Shown here piece by piece: positions 1 to 8,029 of a stretch of DNA of 20,930 nt. The position numbers were made by a program, and so were the translations under genes. The notes beneath the pieces are model-generated. The model searched no databases, had not been told where the DNA came from, and saw only the letters and a program-made list of their open reading frames with translations. This DNA comes from Alectryocaccomicrobium faecavium (GTDB lineage: Bacteria; Bacillota; Clostridia; Christensenellales; Aristaeellaceae). Each line of letters begins with the position of its first letter. Position 1 is the stretch's first letter. The stretch is taken from assembly GCA_018713425.1 (NCBI GenBank), contig DVOT01000041.1:1-20930 (forward strand), written 5' to 3'.

Positions 1-62
1 GGCCATGCCAAAATGGCGGCTGTGGCAAAACGATATTCTACTCGGTTAAGGAGTGAGCGATA
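1..62 (+). other. Possible 3' end of an upstream gene, frame unresolved
   Basis: All three forward frames are open from the left edge, with stops at 47-49, 51-53 and 61-63, so the piece is too short to tell which one is coding. The frame ending at 61-63 would overlap the lactonase start by one base (TAATG), and the frame ending at 47-49 stops at the edge of the AGGAG ribosome site. Either layout fits the tight packing of the operon that follows. No promoter is visible here, so the lactonase operon probably begins outside the window. Confidence 0.3.
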
Positions 63-1082
63 ATGTTGTTCTATTTGGGAACCTACACCCAGCGCGGCGG
101 GGCGGGCGTGCTGGGCTGCGAACTGGGCGCGGAAAACGCCATGCGCGTGATCGGCAGCGTATTCCTCAAAGACCCGACCTATGTCATCGCCAACGCGCGG
201 CGCGACCGGCTATTTTGCGTGTGCGAAGCGCCGGCGGAAGGCGAAGAAGGCGGCAGCGCGGCTTCTTTTTCGCTGGGGGAAGACGGCGCGCCCGTGCTGC
301 TTTCCCGGCAAAACGCGGTGGGCCGAGGGCCCTGCCACTTGTGCCTCTCGCCGGATGAGCGGTTTTTGTACCTAGCCAACTATGTTTCCGGCAGCGTCAG
401 CGTTTTTCCCGTGGAGGAAGGCGGGCGGCTGGGCGCGCTTTTGCAACTGGTGCAGCACGAGGGCCACGGCCCCAACGCGGGTCGGCAGCAGGGGCCGCAC
501 GCGCATCAGGTGGTGTTTTTGCCGCAGGAAAACGCGCTGTGCTGCGTGGATCTAGGCGCGGACGCGCTGTTTACCTACGCGCAGGATCGGGACACCGGAC
601 GGCTTTCCCTGAACGACCGCTTCTCCCTGCCGGCGGGCTATGGGCCGCGCCACCTGGCGAAGGGCGAAGGCAACCTATTCTACTTGGCGCACGAACTGGA
701 AAGCGCCGTGAGCGTATTGCGGCGCGAAAACGGCCAGTGGACCTTGCTGGAAACGCATTCCACCCTGCCCGCGCCGCAAGCGAGCAACACGGTCGCCGCG
801 GTGCGCGTGTTCGAAGGCCGCGTGATGGTTTCCAACCGCGGGCACGATTCCATCGCCGTGTTCGCCATCGAGGGCGAACGCCTGCGGCCGCTGGGCATTT
901 TCCCCACGCCCGGGCCGGTGCCGCGCGATTTCTATCCCCTAAAAGATGGCCGCGTCCTCATCGCGCACCAGGAGGGCGATGTAACGCTCGCGCGCCTGGC
1001 GGAGGACGGCTTTATCCCCCTTTCGCACCTCGACGTGCACGGCGCGGTGTGCGTGCTGCCCTTTGAGGAGGAAATGGCATGA
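63..1082 (+). CDS. Lactonase family beta-propeller protein (6-phosphogluconolactonase-like)
   Basis: This 339-residue protein resembles the seven-bladed beta-propeller lactonase family (Pgl/YkgB type, PF10282), which hydrolyses sugar lactones such as 6-phosphogluconolactone in the cytosol. It opens with LGTYT and carries repeated blade signatures such as LSPDERFLYLANY near residues 93-105, a GPHAHQV segment and VSNRGHDSIAVF. The length is normal for the family and no signal peptide is seen. The ATG at 63 has an AGGAG site about ten bases upstream. The stop overlaps the etfB start by four bases (ATGA), so the two are probably translationally coupled. Family assignment is firm. The substrate is not known, and the setting next to a 2-hydroxyacid dehydrogenase suggests a sugar-acid lactone as an alternative to the pentose phosphate intermediate. 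Confidence 0.85.
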   Translation: MLFYLGTYTQRGGAGVLGCELGAENAMRVIGSVFLKDPTYVIANARRDRLFCVCEAPAEGEEGGSAASFSLGEDGAPVLLSRQNAVGRGPCHLCLSPDERFLYLANYVSGSVSVFPVEEGGRLGALLQLVQHEGHGPNAGRQQGPHAHQVVFLPQENALCCVDLGADALFTYAQDRDTGRLSLNDRFSLPAGYGPRHLAKGEGNLFYLAHELESAVSVLRRENGQWTLLETHSTLPAPQASNTVAAVRVFEGRVMVSNRGHDSIAVFAIEGERLRPLGIFPTPGPVPRDFYPLKDGRVLIAHQEGDVTLARLAEDGFIPLSHLDVHGAVCVLPFEEEMA

Positions 1083-1858
1083 GGATCCTGGTGTGCGTAA
1101 AGCAGGTGCCGGCCACCGCGCACGTCACTGTGGACGAAAAAACCGGCGTTTTGCAGCGCGAAGGCGTGGAGAGCAAGCTGAATCCCTACGATCTTTTCGC
1201 GCTGGAAACCGCGCTGCGCCTGCGGGAAGAAGCGGGCGGCACGGTCACGGCCATCACCATGGGCCCGCCGCAGGCGCAGGCTGCCATCCGCGAAACCTTC
1301 TGGATGGGCGCGGACGAGGGCTATGTGCTCGCCGACCGGCGGCTGGCCGGGGCCGATGTGCTCGCCACCAGTTACGCGCTTTCCCAGGGCATCGCCGCCA
1401 TCGGCGCGTTCGACGTGATCCTGTGCGGCAAGCAGACCACCGATGGGGACACCGCGCAGGTCGGCCCCGCGCTGGCCGAGCACCTGGGACTGCCGCACGC
1501 GGCCTGGGTTTCGCGCCTGGAGCGGGCGGAAGGCGGGCTGATCGCGTATCAGGAATTGCAAAGCGCCATCCACGCGGTGTTTTTGCCGTTTCCCTGCCTC
1601 GTCACCGTGGAGCAGGACATTTATACGCCCCGCCTGCCCAGCCTGAAGCGCAAGCGCGAAACCGCCGGGCGCGAAGTGGCCGTCATGGGGCTGGACGCCT
1701 TTGCCGACCAGGATGAGGCGCATTATGGCCTAAACGGTTCGCCCACGCAGGTGGAGCGCATCTTCCCGCCGCCCTCCGCCCCGCCGGCGGAACGGTACGA
1801 AGGCGAAACCGCCGCGGAAGCGCTGGTGGAGCGGCTCCGCGCGCTGAAATTTTTGTGA
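1079..1858 (+). CDS. etfB: Electron transfer flavoprotein beta subunit (LctB-like)
   Basis: EtfB carries a flavin or nucleotide and, with EtfA, passes electrons between a flavin dehydrogenase and other carriers. The 259-residue protein starts with ILVCVKQVP, has the LNPYDLFALETALRLRE segment near residues 35-50, and shows the nucleotide-binding motif GKQTTDGDT at residues 117-125 followed by AQVGPALAEHLG. These are the hallmarks of EtfB, and the DGDTAQVGP form is usual in bifurcating Etf groups. The start overlaps the lactonase stop by four bases, and the etfA start lies eight bases after its stop. With the downstream EtfA and FAD dehydrogenase it matches the gene order of the Acetobacterium woodii lactate dehydrogenase-Etf complex. 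The specific complex is an inference. Confidence 0.93.
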   Translation: MRILVCVKQVPATAHVTVDEKTGVLQREGVESKLNPYDLFALETALRLREEAGGTVTAITMGPPQAQAAIRETFWMGADEGYVLADRRLAGADVLATSYALSQGIAAIGAFDVILCGKQTTDGDTAQVGPALAEHLGLPHAAWVSRLERAEGGLIAYQELQSAIHAVFLPFPCLVTVEQDIYTPRLPSLKRKRETAGREVAVMGLDAFADQDEAHYGLNGSPTQVERIFPPPSAPPAERYEGETAAEALVERLRALKFL

Positions 1859-1866
1859 GGTGCGCC

Positions 1867-3054
1867 ATGGCTCAAATCATCCTGAACAAAAACGCCTGCG
1901 CGGGCTGCGGCGCGTGCGCGCGCGCCTGCCCCTTCGCCGCCATTGAAATGCGCGGGCAATACCCGCAGATCCTGGACGCGTGCCGCGTATGCGGCTTGTG
2001 CGTGCGCGCCTGCCCCTTTGGCGCGCTCAAAAAGGAGGAAATCGCCCGCGAAGCGGCGGATCTTTCGCAATATAAGGGGATTTTCGTGTTCGCGGAAATC
2101 GCAAACGGCCGGCCGCATCCCGTGGCGCTGGAACTGTTGGGCAAGGCGCGCGCGCTGCTGGGCGCGAGGAAAGAGCCCGTGCGCGCGGTGGTCGCCGGCG
2201 AAAACGCCCTGGATTGCGCGCGGGAGCTGTGCCACTGGGGCGCGGATGAAGTGCTGCTCTACGATAGCCCGGAATTTTCCGCGTTCCGCGCGGACGCGTA
2301 TGCCGACGCGCTGGAAGACGCGATTTTGGCCTATAAGCCTGCGGCTGTGCTGGTGGGGGCCACGGCGCTGGGCCGCTCGCTCGCGCCGCGCGTAGCCGCC
2401 CGGCTGAAAACCGGCCTCACCGCGGACTGCACGGGCCTTGAACTGCGCGAAGACGGCGGCCTGGTGCAGACCCGGCCCGCCTTTGGCGGCGACATCATGG
2501 CGCAAATCGTCACGCCGCGCACGCGGCCGCAGTTCGCCACGGTGCGCTATCGCGTGATGGAGGCCCTGCCGCGCACGGATGAGCCCACGGGCCAGGTGGT
2601 TCTCCGTGCGATTCCGCCCATTCGCTCGCAAGCGCGCATGCTGGAAAGCCAGCCCATCCCGCCCGCCCGGAGCATTTCCGAGGCGGACATTCTGGTGGCC
2701 GCGGGCCGCGGCGTGCGCAAAGAAACGGATTTGCAAATGCTGCGCGAACTGGCCACGCTGCTGGGCGGGGAACTGGCCGTCAGCCGCCCGCTGGTGGAGC
2801 GCGGCTGGGAGACCAACGCGCGCCAGATCGGCCTTTCGGGCCGGGCGGTGCGGCCGCGGTTGCTCATCACCTGCGGCATTTCCGGCGCGGTGCAGTTCAC
2901 CGCCGCCATGAGCGGCGCGCAGCGCGTGGTGGCCATCAACACCGATCCCGAAGCGCCCATTTTCCGCCGCGCGGACATCGCCGTGGTGGCCGATCTCTAC
3001 GAAGCCGTGCCCCGGCTGATCGCCGCGGCAAAGGAGGGAAAGCACGATCGTTGA
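1867..3054 (+). CDS. etfA: Electron transfer flavoprotein alpha subunit with N-terminal 2[4Fe-4S] ferredoxin domain (LctC-like)
   Basis: This 395-residue EtfA has an added ferredoxin domain. Cysteines 11, 14, 17, 21 and 39, 42, 45, 49 form two CxxCxxCxxxCP motifs expected to bind two [4Fe-4S] clusters. The C-terminal FAD domain shows GRGVRKETDL, LSGRAVRPRLLITCGISGA and INTDPEAPIFRRADIAVVADL, as in known EtfA proteins. The ATG at 1867 is preferred because MAQIILNKNACAGCG begins right at the ferredoxin fold and a GAGG site lies about six bases upstream; a GTG at 1855 would add four residues. In the LctBCD complex this subunit helps couple lactate oxidation to NAD with ferredoxin oxidation. The last codons run into a duplicated AGGAGGGAAAGC segment, suggesting that the original C-terminus was changed by the insertion just downstream. 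Confidence 0.93.
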   Translation: MAQIILNKNACAGCGACARACPFAAIEMRGQYPQILDACRVCGLCVRACPFGALKKEEIAREAADLSQYKGIFVFAEIANGRPHPVALELLGKARALLGARKEPVRAVVAGENALDCARELCHWGADEVLLYDSPEFSAFRADAYADALEDAILAYKPAAVLVGATALGRSLAPRVAARLKTGLTADCTGLELREDGGLVQTRPAFGGDIMAQIVTPRTRPQFATVRYRVMEALPRTDEPTGQVVLRAIPPIRSQARMLESQPIPPARSISEADILVAAGRGVRKETDLQMLRELATLLGGELAVSRPLVERGWETNARQIGLSGRAVRPRLLITCGISGAVQFTAAMSGAQRVVAINTDPEAPIFRRADIAVVADLYEAVPRLIAAAKEGKHDR

Positions 3055-3256
3055 CAAACCTGCGGTTTGCCAACGAGATTTCCCGATTGCTTGTCTACGC
3101 ACCGCTTCGCGGGCTTCAACGGCCAGCAATCGGGGCGGGAATGTATTTTTCTCCGCAAATGCAAGCATTTGCTCCCGAAAAATACCAGAAATGACGTACA
3201 CGCCGTCATTTCTGATTAGAACCTTTTTCTTTCGAGACTTTGTCAATAGTCTGGAG
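3047..3256. mobile_element. MITE-like palindromic insertion between etfA and the dehydrogenase gene
   Basis: This is a non-coding block of about 200 bp, more AT-rich than its neighbours. TTGACAAA at 3051-3058 and TTTGTCAA at 3239-3246 form eight-base terminal inverted repeats. Inside are CAAACC/GGTTTG (3055-3069), CCCGATTGCT/AGCAATCGGG (3082-3091 and 3125-3134), GTATTTTTC plus GCAAATGC with exact complements (3143-3185), and an 11-base arm pair CAGAAATGACG/CGTCATTTCTG (3186-3214). AGACT/AGTCT closes the right side (3235-3252). The block is flanked by GGAGGGAAAGCACG (3033-3046) and GGAGGGAAAGCATG (3257-3270), a 13-of-14 direct repeat resembling a target duplication. The right copy now supplies the ribosome site and start codon of the next gene. 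No transposase is present, so mobilisation would need help from elsewhere. Alternatively it is a folded RNA element that tunes expression within the operon. Confidence 0.6.
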
Positions 3257-3267
3257 GGAGGGAAAGC

Positions 3268-4659
3268 ATGCTTTTTCATAAACCCGATTCCGCCGATCTC
3301 GCCGCGCTTTCCGCCTGGGCCACGGTGCTCCCCGGCGCGAGCGCCAGCGAGGATTACGCGCACGATGAAATGACCGAATACGGCGCTTTTGCGCCCGACG
3401 CGCTGGCGCTGTGCGAAAGCGCCGAGGGCGTGGCCAAAGTGCTGGGATATTGCGCCCAAAAGAACATCGCCGTCACGCCGCGCGGCGCGGGCACAGGGCT
3501 GTGCGGCGGCGCGGTGCCCATCCACGGCGGCGTCGTGCTCTCACTAGAGCGCATGAACCGCATCTTGGAAATCGACGAAAACACCATGACCGCCACCGTG
3601 GAACCGGGCGTATTGCTAAGCGATTTCATCCGCGAGGTGGAAGCGCGCGGCCTGTTCTACCCGCCCGATCCCGGCGAAAAGACCGCCACCCTGGGCGGCA
3701 ATGCCATGACCAACGCGGGCGGCATGCGCGCGGTGCGCTATGGTGTCACGCGCGATTATGTGCTGGGCATGCAGGTGGCCCTGCCCTCGGGCGAATTGCT
3801 CGATCTGGGCGGCAAGGTGGTCAAGACCTCCAGCGGCTACAGCCTGCTTTCGCTGCTGGTGGGTTCGGAAGGCACGCTGGGCATCGTCACCAAGCTGATT
3901 TTGAAGCTGCTGCCCATGCCGCGCGCGAACGTTTCGGTGCTCGCGCCGTTCGACGATCTGGACGCCTGCGTGCGCGCGGTGCCCCAGGTGCTCGCCTGCG
4001 GCGCGGAACCCACGGCCGTGGAATTCATGGAGCGCGAGGTCATCGCCTGCGCGGAGACCTATCTGGGCAAGCGCTTCCCCGACACCAGCGCGGACGCTTA
4101 CCTGCTCGTGCGGCTGGACGGCCCTTCGGCCAAGGCGCTCGAGGCGTCCTGCGACCAGTTGGCGCAGACGCTGCTCGATTTGGGCGCGCGCGACGCGCTG
4201 CTCGCCGATACCGACGAGCGCAAAAGCTCCATCTGGGACGCGCGCGGCGCGTTTCTCGAGGCCATCAAGAGCGGCACGCCTTCCATGGACGAGTGCGACG
4301 TGGTAGTCCCGCGCGACAAAATCGCGGATTTCGTGCGCGCCTCGCGCGAGATCAGCCGCGATTGCGGCGTGCGCATTTTGAGCTTTGGCCACGCGGGCGA
4401 TGGCAATTTGCACATCTACGCGCTGATGGACGATTTGCCGCCAGAAACCTGGGCCAATGCCCGCCAGGCCGTGATGGACGCGCTCTACCGCCAGGCCGCG
4501 CTGCTGGGCGGGCAGGTGAGCGGCGAACACGGCATTGGCCACGCGAAAGCCGCTTATCTGCGGGATAGCGCGGGAGAAACCGCCGTGGCGCTGATGCGCG
4601 GCGTCAAGGCGGCGTTCGACCCCAAAGGCATCCTCAACCCCGGCAAGGTGATCGCATGA
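3268..4659 (+). CDS. FAD-binding 2-hydroxyacid dehydrogenase, GlcD/LctD family
   Basis: This 463-residue flavoprotein has a PCMH-type FAD domain with PRGAGTGLCGG from residue 71 and the GGNAMTNAGGMRAVRYG segment. Its C-terminal FAD-oxidase half contains GHAGDGNLH (374-382) and SGEHGIGH (418-425), and it ends with FDPKGILNPGK. These are signatures of glycolate oxidase GlcD and D-lactate dehydrogenases, which oxidise a 2-hydroxyacid to a 2-oxoacid. The ATG at 3268 follows GGAGGGAGGG at about five bases. Next to EtfB and ferredoxin-EtfA it fits LctD, the substrate-oxidising subunit of a confurcating lactate dehydrogenase. Glycolate or another sugar-derived hydroxyacid remains possible because a lactonase shares the operon. 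The stop overlaps the DUF402 gene by four bases. Confidence 0.88.
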   Translation: MLFHKPDSADLAALSAWATVLPGASASEDYAHDEMTEYGAFAPDALALCESAEGVAKVLGYCAQKNIAVTPRGAGTGLCGGAVPIHGGVVLSLERMNRILEIDENTMTATVEPGVLLSDFIREVEARGLFYPPDPGEKTATLGGNAMTNAGGMRAVRYGVTRDYVLGMQVALPSGELLDLGGKVVKTSSGYSLLSLLVGSEGTLGIVTKLILKLLPMPRANVSVLAPFDDLDACVRAVPQVLACGAEPTAVEFMEREVIACAETYLGKRFPDTSADAYLLVRLDGPSAKALEASCDQLAQTLLDLGARDALLADTDERKSSIWDARGAFLEAIKSGTPSMDECDVVVPRDKIADFVRASREISRDCGVRILSFGHAGDGNLHIYALMDDLPPETWANARQAVMDALYRQAALLGGQVSGEHGIGHAKAAYLRDSAGETAVALMRGVKAAFDPKGILNPGKVIA

Positions 4660-5216
4660 AAACCGTTTACCGCAAGGACATCCGCCTTTCGCACATGGCG
4701 CGCCTCTTGCGGCGCTCTTTCGCCTGCGCGCCGTTTTCGGCGGGGGATCTTTCGGGCGAGGTGGCGCTGGTGCGCATGGAAGAAGTGCGCGCGCCGCTGG
4801 TTGTGAAGCACGGCGAAACAGGCGTGCGCGTGGCGGACGCGGGCTTTTTCTGGCTGGAAGCCGCCCCGCGCGCCAGGCATTGGTGGCTCACCGCCGCCCT
4901 GGACGAAAACGGCGGCATCGTGCAATACTATTTCGATATCACGCTGGAAAACGACATCCGCCCTTGCGGGCAGTCCTCGTTCCTCGATTTGTTTCTCGAC
5001 GTGGTTTTATCGCCCGGCGGGGACGTGTATATCCTCGACCGGGACGAGCTCGCCGCCGCCCTTTCCGCCGGGGAAATTTCCCCGGCGCAGCACGCGCTGG
5101 CCCTGCGGGAGGCAGAGGCGCTCGCCCGCGCCCTGCCCGCGCGCGAGGGGGAACTGGCGGCGTTTTGCCGAACGTGGTTCGCGCGCCTGCGGGAACAATT
5201 GGCGCCCGAAGGGTAG
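4656..5216 (+). CDS. DUF402 domain protein
   Basis: The 186-residue product has the core pattern of DUF402 proteins: WWLTAALDENGGIVQYYFDI near residues 72-91, then FLDLFLDVVLSPGGDVYILD and a DELAAALSAGEIS segment. Characterised relatives such as staphylococcal NtdP are magnesium-dependent nucleoside tri- and diphosphate phosphatases, and others sit near ribonuclease domains. The start overlaps the dehydrogenase stop (ATGA), so it is the last gene of the operon. No membrane segment or signal peptide is seen. Its role with an Etf-linked dehydrogenase is unknown, and the activity is inferred only from family membership. No convincing terminator follows before the rny promoter. Confidence 0.75.
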   Translation: MKTVYRKDIRLSHMARLLRRSFACAPFSAGDLSGEVALVRMEEVRAPLVVKHGETGVRVADAGFFWLEAAPRARHWWLTAALDENGGIVQYYFDITLENDIRPCGQSSFLDLFLDVVLSPGGDVYILDRDELAAALSAGEISPAQHALALREAEALARALPAREGELAAFCRTWFARLREQLAPEG

Positions 5217-5284
5217 AGCCTGCCTTCGCTTCAAGCGATGCGCTATTTTGGAGGAATTTTCTCGTGTAAATATTCCGCCCGCGC

Positions 5285-5313
5285 TTGACATTCGAGCCAA
5301 AAGGGGCTAAAAT
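5285..5313 (+). promoter_or_regulatory. Promoter of rny
   Basis: TTGACA at 5285-5290 and TAAAAT at 5308-5313 are separated by exactly 17 bases, a near-consensus housekeeping promoter. Transcription would start near 5320, giving a leader of about 60 bases with a small CGCCG/CGGCG hairpin near 5337-5351 ahead of the ribosome site. Confidence 0.8.
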
Positions 5314-5379
5314 AATTCTGATAATCTATGCAGTACCGCCGTGTTCCGGCGTCTAAGCAGAATAAGGAGGGGTTTGGTT

Positions 5380-6924
5380 TTGAATCCAGCAATCGCGGCT
5401 GTGATCAGCGGCGTGATTGCGTTGGTTGTCGGCTTGTTGAGTGGTTATCTCTATCGCAAAAATGTGATGGAAAACAAAATTGGCCATACGGAAGCGTATG
5501 TGCAGAATCTTCTGAACGACGCGACGAGGAAGGCGGAAGACAAAAAGAAGGAAGCCGTCCTCGAGGCAAAAGAAGAAATCATTCGCCTGAAATCAGAGCT
5601 TGACAAAGAGGTGCGCGACCGCCGCAATGAAGTGCAGCGGCAGGAGCGCAGAATCAACCAGCGTGAAGAAGCGTTCGACAAAAAGTTCGACAATTTGGAG
5701 GCTCGCGAAGAGAGCCTGAACGAGAAGTTTAAGGAAGTGCAGCGCCTGGAAGAAGAAGCCCAGACCATGCACGAGAGCCAGCAGGCGGAGCTGGAGCGCA
5801 TTTCCAACATGACGATGGAAGAAGCGCGGCAAATGCTCATCGCCCGCATTCAGAAAGAAGCATACCACGACGCGGCGGTTTCCGTGCGCGAAATCGAGCA
5901 GCGCGCGCGCGACGAGGCGGAGAAAAAGGCGCGCAACATCATCGCGGGCGCCATCCAGCGCTGCGCCGCCGACCATGTGGCGGAGACCACGGTTTCCGTG
6001 GTCGCCCTGCCCAACGACGATATGAAGGGCCGCATCATCGGCCGCGAGGGGCGCAACATCCGCTCGCTGGAAACGGCGACGGGCGTCGATCTGATCATCG
6101 ACGATACGCCTGAGGCTGTGATCATCTCCGCGTTCGATCCCGTGCGGCGCGAAATCGCTCGCATCGCCTTGGAAAAGCTCATCACCGATGGGCGCATTCA
6201 CCCGGGCCGCATTGAAGAAATGGTCGAAAAGGCCCGCCGCGAAGTGGACAACCAGATCCGCGAAGCGGGCGAACAGGCCGTGTTCGAAACCAATATGCAC
6301 GGCATCCATCACGAACTGGTCAAGCTGCTGGGCCGCATGCGCTACCGCACCAGCTATGGCCAGAACGTGCTCAAACATTCCATTGAAGTCTCCCACCTGG
6401 CGGGCATCATGGCCGCCGAGCTGGGCGCGGATGTGCAGCTCGCCAAGCGGGCCGGCCTTCTGCACGACATCGGCAAGGCCATCGACCACGAAGTCGAGGG
6501 CACGCACGTGACCATCGGCGCGGATCTGGCCAAGAAGTTCCACGAGAGCGACGAAGTGATCCACTGCATCATGGCGCACCACAACGATGTGGAGCCGCAG
6601 ACGATCGAGGCCATCCTCGTGCAGGCGGCAGACGCGATCTCCGCCGCCCGCCCCGGCGCGCGCCGTGAATCGCTGGAGAACTACATCAAGCGCCTGGAGA
6701 AGTTGGAAGAAATCGCCAATTCTTTCGAGGGCGTGGAAAAGTCCTTCGCCATCCAGTCCGGCCGCGAGATCCGCATCGCCGTGAAACCCGAAGACGTCAA
6801 CGACGCGGGCACCCTCATTCTGGCGCGCGAAATCGTCAAGCGCATCGAACAGGAAATGGAATATCCCGGCCAGATCAAGGTCAACGTCATCCGCGAAACC
6901 CGCGCTGTGGAATACGCGAAATAG
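5380..6924 (+). CDS. rny: Ribonuclease Y
   Basis: RNase Y is the membrane-anchored endoribonuclease that starts mRNA decay in many Bacillota. The order of parts is complete: one transmembrane helix at about residues 4-24, a long charged coiled coil at about 35-190, a KH RNA-binding domain with GRIIGREGRN from residue 217, and an HD domain with LLHDIGKAIDHE carrying H362 and D363. The usual C-terminal region follows, for 514 residues in all. The start is taken as TTG at 5380 because AAGGAGG at 5364-5370 sits nine bases upstream and NPAIAAVISG leads straight into the membrane helix. A GTG at 5341 would add a basic extension and read through the ribosome site. The gene stands alone between its own promoter and a strong terminator. 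Confidence 0.96.
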   Translation: MNPAIAAVISGVIALVVGLLSGYLYRKNVMENKIGHTEAYVQNLLNDATRKAEDKKKEAVLEAKEEIIRLKSELDKEVRDRRNEVQRQERRINQREEAFDKKFDNLEAREESLNEKFKEVQRLEEEAQTMHESQQAELERISNMTMEEARQMLIARIQKEAYHDAAVSVREIEQRARDEAEKKARNIIAGAIQRCAADHVAETTVSVVALPNDDMKGRIIGREGRNIRSLETATGVDLIIDDTPEAVIISAFDPVRREIARIALEKLITDGRIHPGRIEEMVEKARREVDNQIREAGEQAVFETNMHGIHHELVKLLGRMRYRTSYGQNVLKHSIEVSHLAGIMAAELGADVQLAKRAGLLHDIGKAIDHEVEGTHVTIGADLAKKFHESDEVIHCIMAHHNDVEPQTIEAILVQAADAISAARPGARRESLENYIKRLEKLEEIANSFEGVEKSFAIQSGREIRIAVKPEDVNDAGTLILAREIVKRIEQEMEYPGQIKVNVIRETRAVEYAK

Positions 6925-6944
6925 CGCCAAAAGCCCAAAAACGG

Positions 6945-6986
6945 GGGCTGCGAAAGAACCCTTGCGGTTCTTTCACAGCCCTTTTT
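6945..6986. terminator. Bidirectional rho-independent terminator between rny and the serine hydrolase
   Basis: The arms GGGCTG-C-GAAAGAACC and GGTTCTTTC-A-CAGCCC pair almost perfectly around a five-base loop (cttgc) and are followed by TTTTT on the plus strand. On the minus strand the same stem is followed by a T-rich run, the complement of cccaaaaacg at 6934-6943. It therefore serves the two convergent units. Confidence 0.88.
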
Positions 6987-7015
6987 CGTTAATGGCGAAT
7001 ATAGATCCACCTAGG

Positions 7016-8026
7016 CTAGGCGTCAAATACGATCTGGAACAATTCTTCGCGAATCTGGCCCAGCGCGTTATTGGCGCGGGTGGGGTGTACGCGGTTGGTG
7101 AGCAGCACGCAATAGCGCTGATCCTTTGCGTTCATCCACAGGCTGGTGCCGGTGAAGCCCGTGTGGCCCACGATGTTGCCGCCTTCCTGCGCGCGGTACA
7201 CGATCCAGCCCAGCGCGCGGTTGCTGTTCAGGCGCGCGGTTTGATTTTCGCACGAGCGGGCCACCCATTTTTCCGGCAAGTCTTCGTGGCCCAGCAGGAT
7301 GGCGCGTGCGAAGCGGCCCATATCGTCCACGGTGGAAAACAAACCCGCGTGCCCCGCCACGCCGCCGAGCTGTTCAGCGCGCTCATCGTGCACTGTGCCG
7401 CACACGGGCAGCGACTGGCCGGGGCGGATTTCCGTGGCGGCGAAGGCGTACTTCTCCTTGGGCGGGTTAAACATCGTGTCGTGCATGCCCAGCGGGCCGA
7501 ACACGGTGTTCACCGCCGTTTCCAGCGGCATGCCTAGCTGGTGCGCGGCGATTTCGCCCAGGAAAATAAAGCTCAAATCGCTGTAGAGCACTTGCTGATC
7601 CGGCGCGTATTTCAGCGGCGCGCGGTACAGGCTTTCCAGCCGCTCCTGTCGGGTTTCGCCGGTCGTGTCCATGAACTCCACCAGGCCCGCCGTGTGCGTG
7701 AGCAACTGGAAGATCGTGGTGCGCGCCAGGTGCGGGTAGCGCTCGGGCGGGAAATCCATGGCTTCGGGCAGGGTGGTGTCCAGCGTGAGCTTGCCCGCGT
7801 CCAGCAGGCGGATGATCAGCGGCCACACCGCCGTGAGCTTGGTGAGCGAGGCCAGGTCAAACATCGTTTCGAGAGTCATGGGTCGTTCTTGGGGAATCCA
7901 CTGCGCGCAGCCATAGGATTCGCGCAGCAACAGGTCGTTTCCCTGGCCAACGAGCACCGCGTAGCCGGGAATGCGGCGCTCATCCACGCTCGCGCGCAGA
8001 AGAGCCTGTGCTTTTTCCATCTGCAT
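7016..8026 (-). CDS. Serine hydrolase of the beta-lactamase (class C/PBP4*) family
   Basis: The 336-residue protein belongs to the PF00144 beta-lactamase-related family. It has the nucleophile motif SLTK at residues 60-63, a second motif YSD at 148-150 in place of the common YxN, LLTHTAGL near 108-115, and HTGFTGTS as the likely third motif (KTG-like). The C-terminus ends soon after the LLTNRVHP segment. No signal peptide or lipobox is seen, so the enzyme is probably cytosolic, which argues against a true antibiotic-degrading beta-lactamase and for an esterase or peptidase role. The ATG at 8026 has AGGAGG eight bases upstream, inside the end of the preceding cation-efflux gene. The genes are three bases apart and probably co-transcribed. 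The substrate cannot be told from sequence. Confidence 0.88.
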   Translation of the reverse strand: MQMEKAQALLRASVDERRIPGYAVLVGQGNDLLLRESYGCAQWIPQERPMTLETMFDLASLTKLTAVWPLIIRLLDAGKLTLDTTLPEAMDFPPERYPHLARTTIFQLLTHTAGLVEFMDTTGETRQERLESLYRAPLKYAPDQQVLYSDLSFIFLGEIAAHQLGMPLETAVNTVFGPLGMHDTMFNPPKEKYAFAATEIRPGQSLPVCGTVHDERAEQLGGVAGHAGLFSTVDDMGRFARAILLGHEDLPEKWVARSCENQTARLNSNRALGWIVYRAQEGGNIVGHTGFTGTSLWMNAKDQRYCVLLTNRVHPTRANNALGQIREELFQIVFDA

Positions 8027-8029
8027 GGT

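Noticed and set aside
1723..3525. 600-residue minus-strand open frame opposite etfA and the start of the dehydrogenase gene
   Set aside because: It is a shadow frame in GC-rich DNA, low in recognisable motifs, and it lies opposite genes with firm family matches.
5250..5269. A ribosome-site-like GGAGG followed by GTG and an immediate TAA before the rny promoter
   Set aside because: A start-stop pair could be a leader signal or gene remnant, but it lies upstream of the mapped promoter boxes and has no support beyond chance.
5593..6930. 445-residue minus-strand open frame opposite rny
   Set aside because: It is a mirror frame of the conserved RNase Y; no ribosome site or family pattern was seen.
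7016..8026. Possible antibiotic beta-lactamase
   Set aside because: The SxxK family match is real, but there is no export signal and the second motif is YSD; a housekeeping esterase or peptidase role is more likely.
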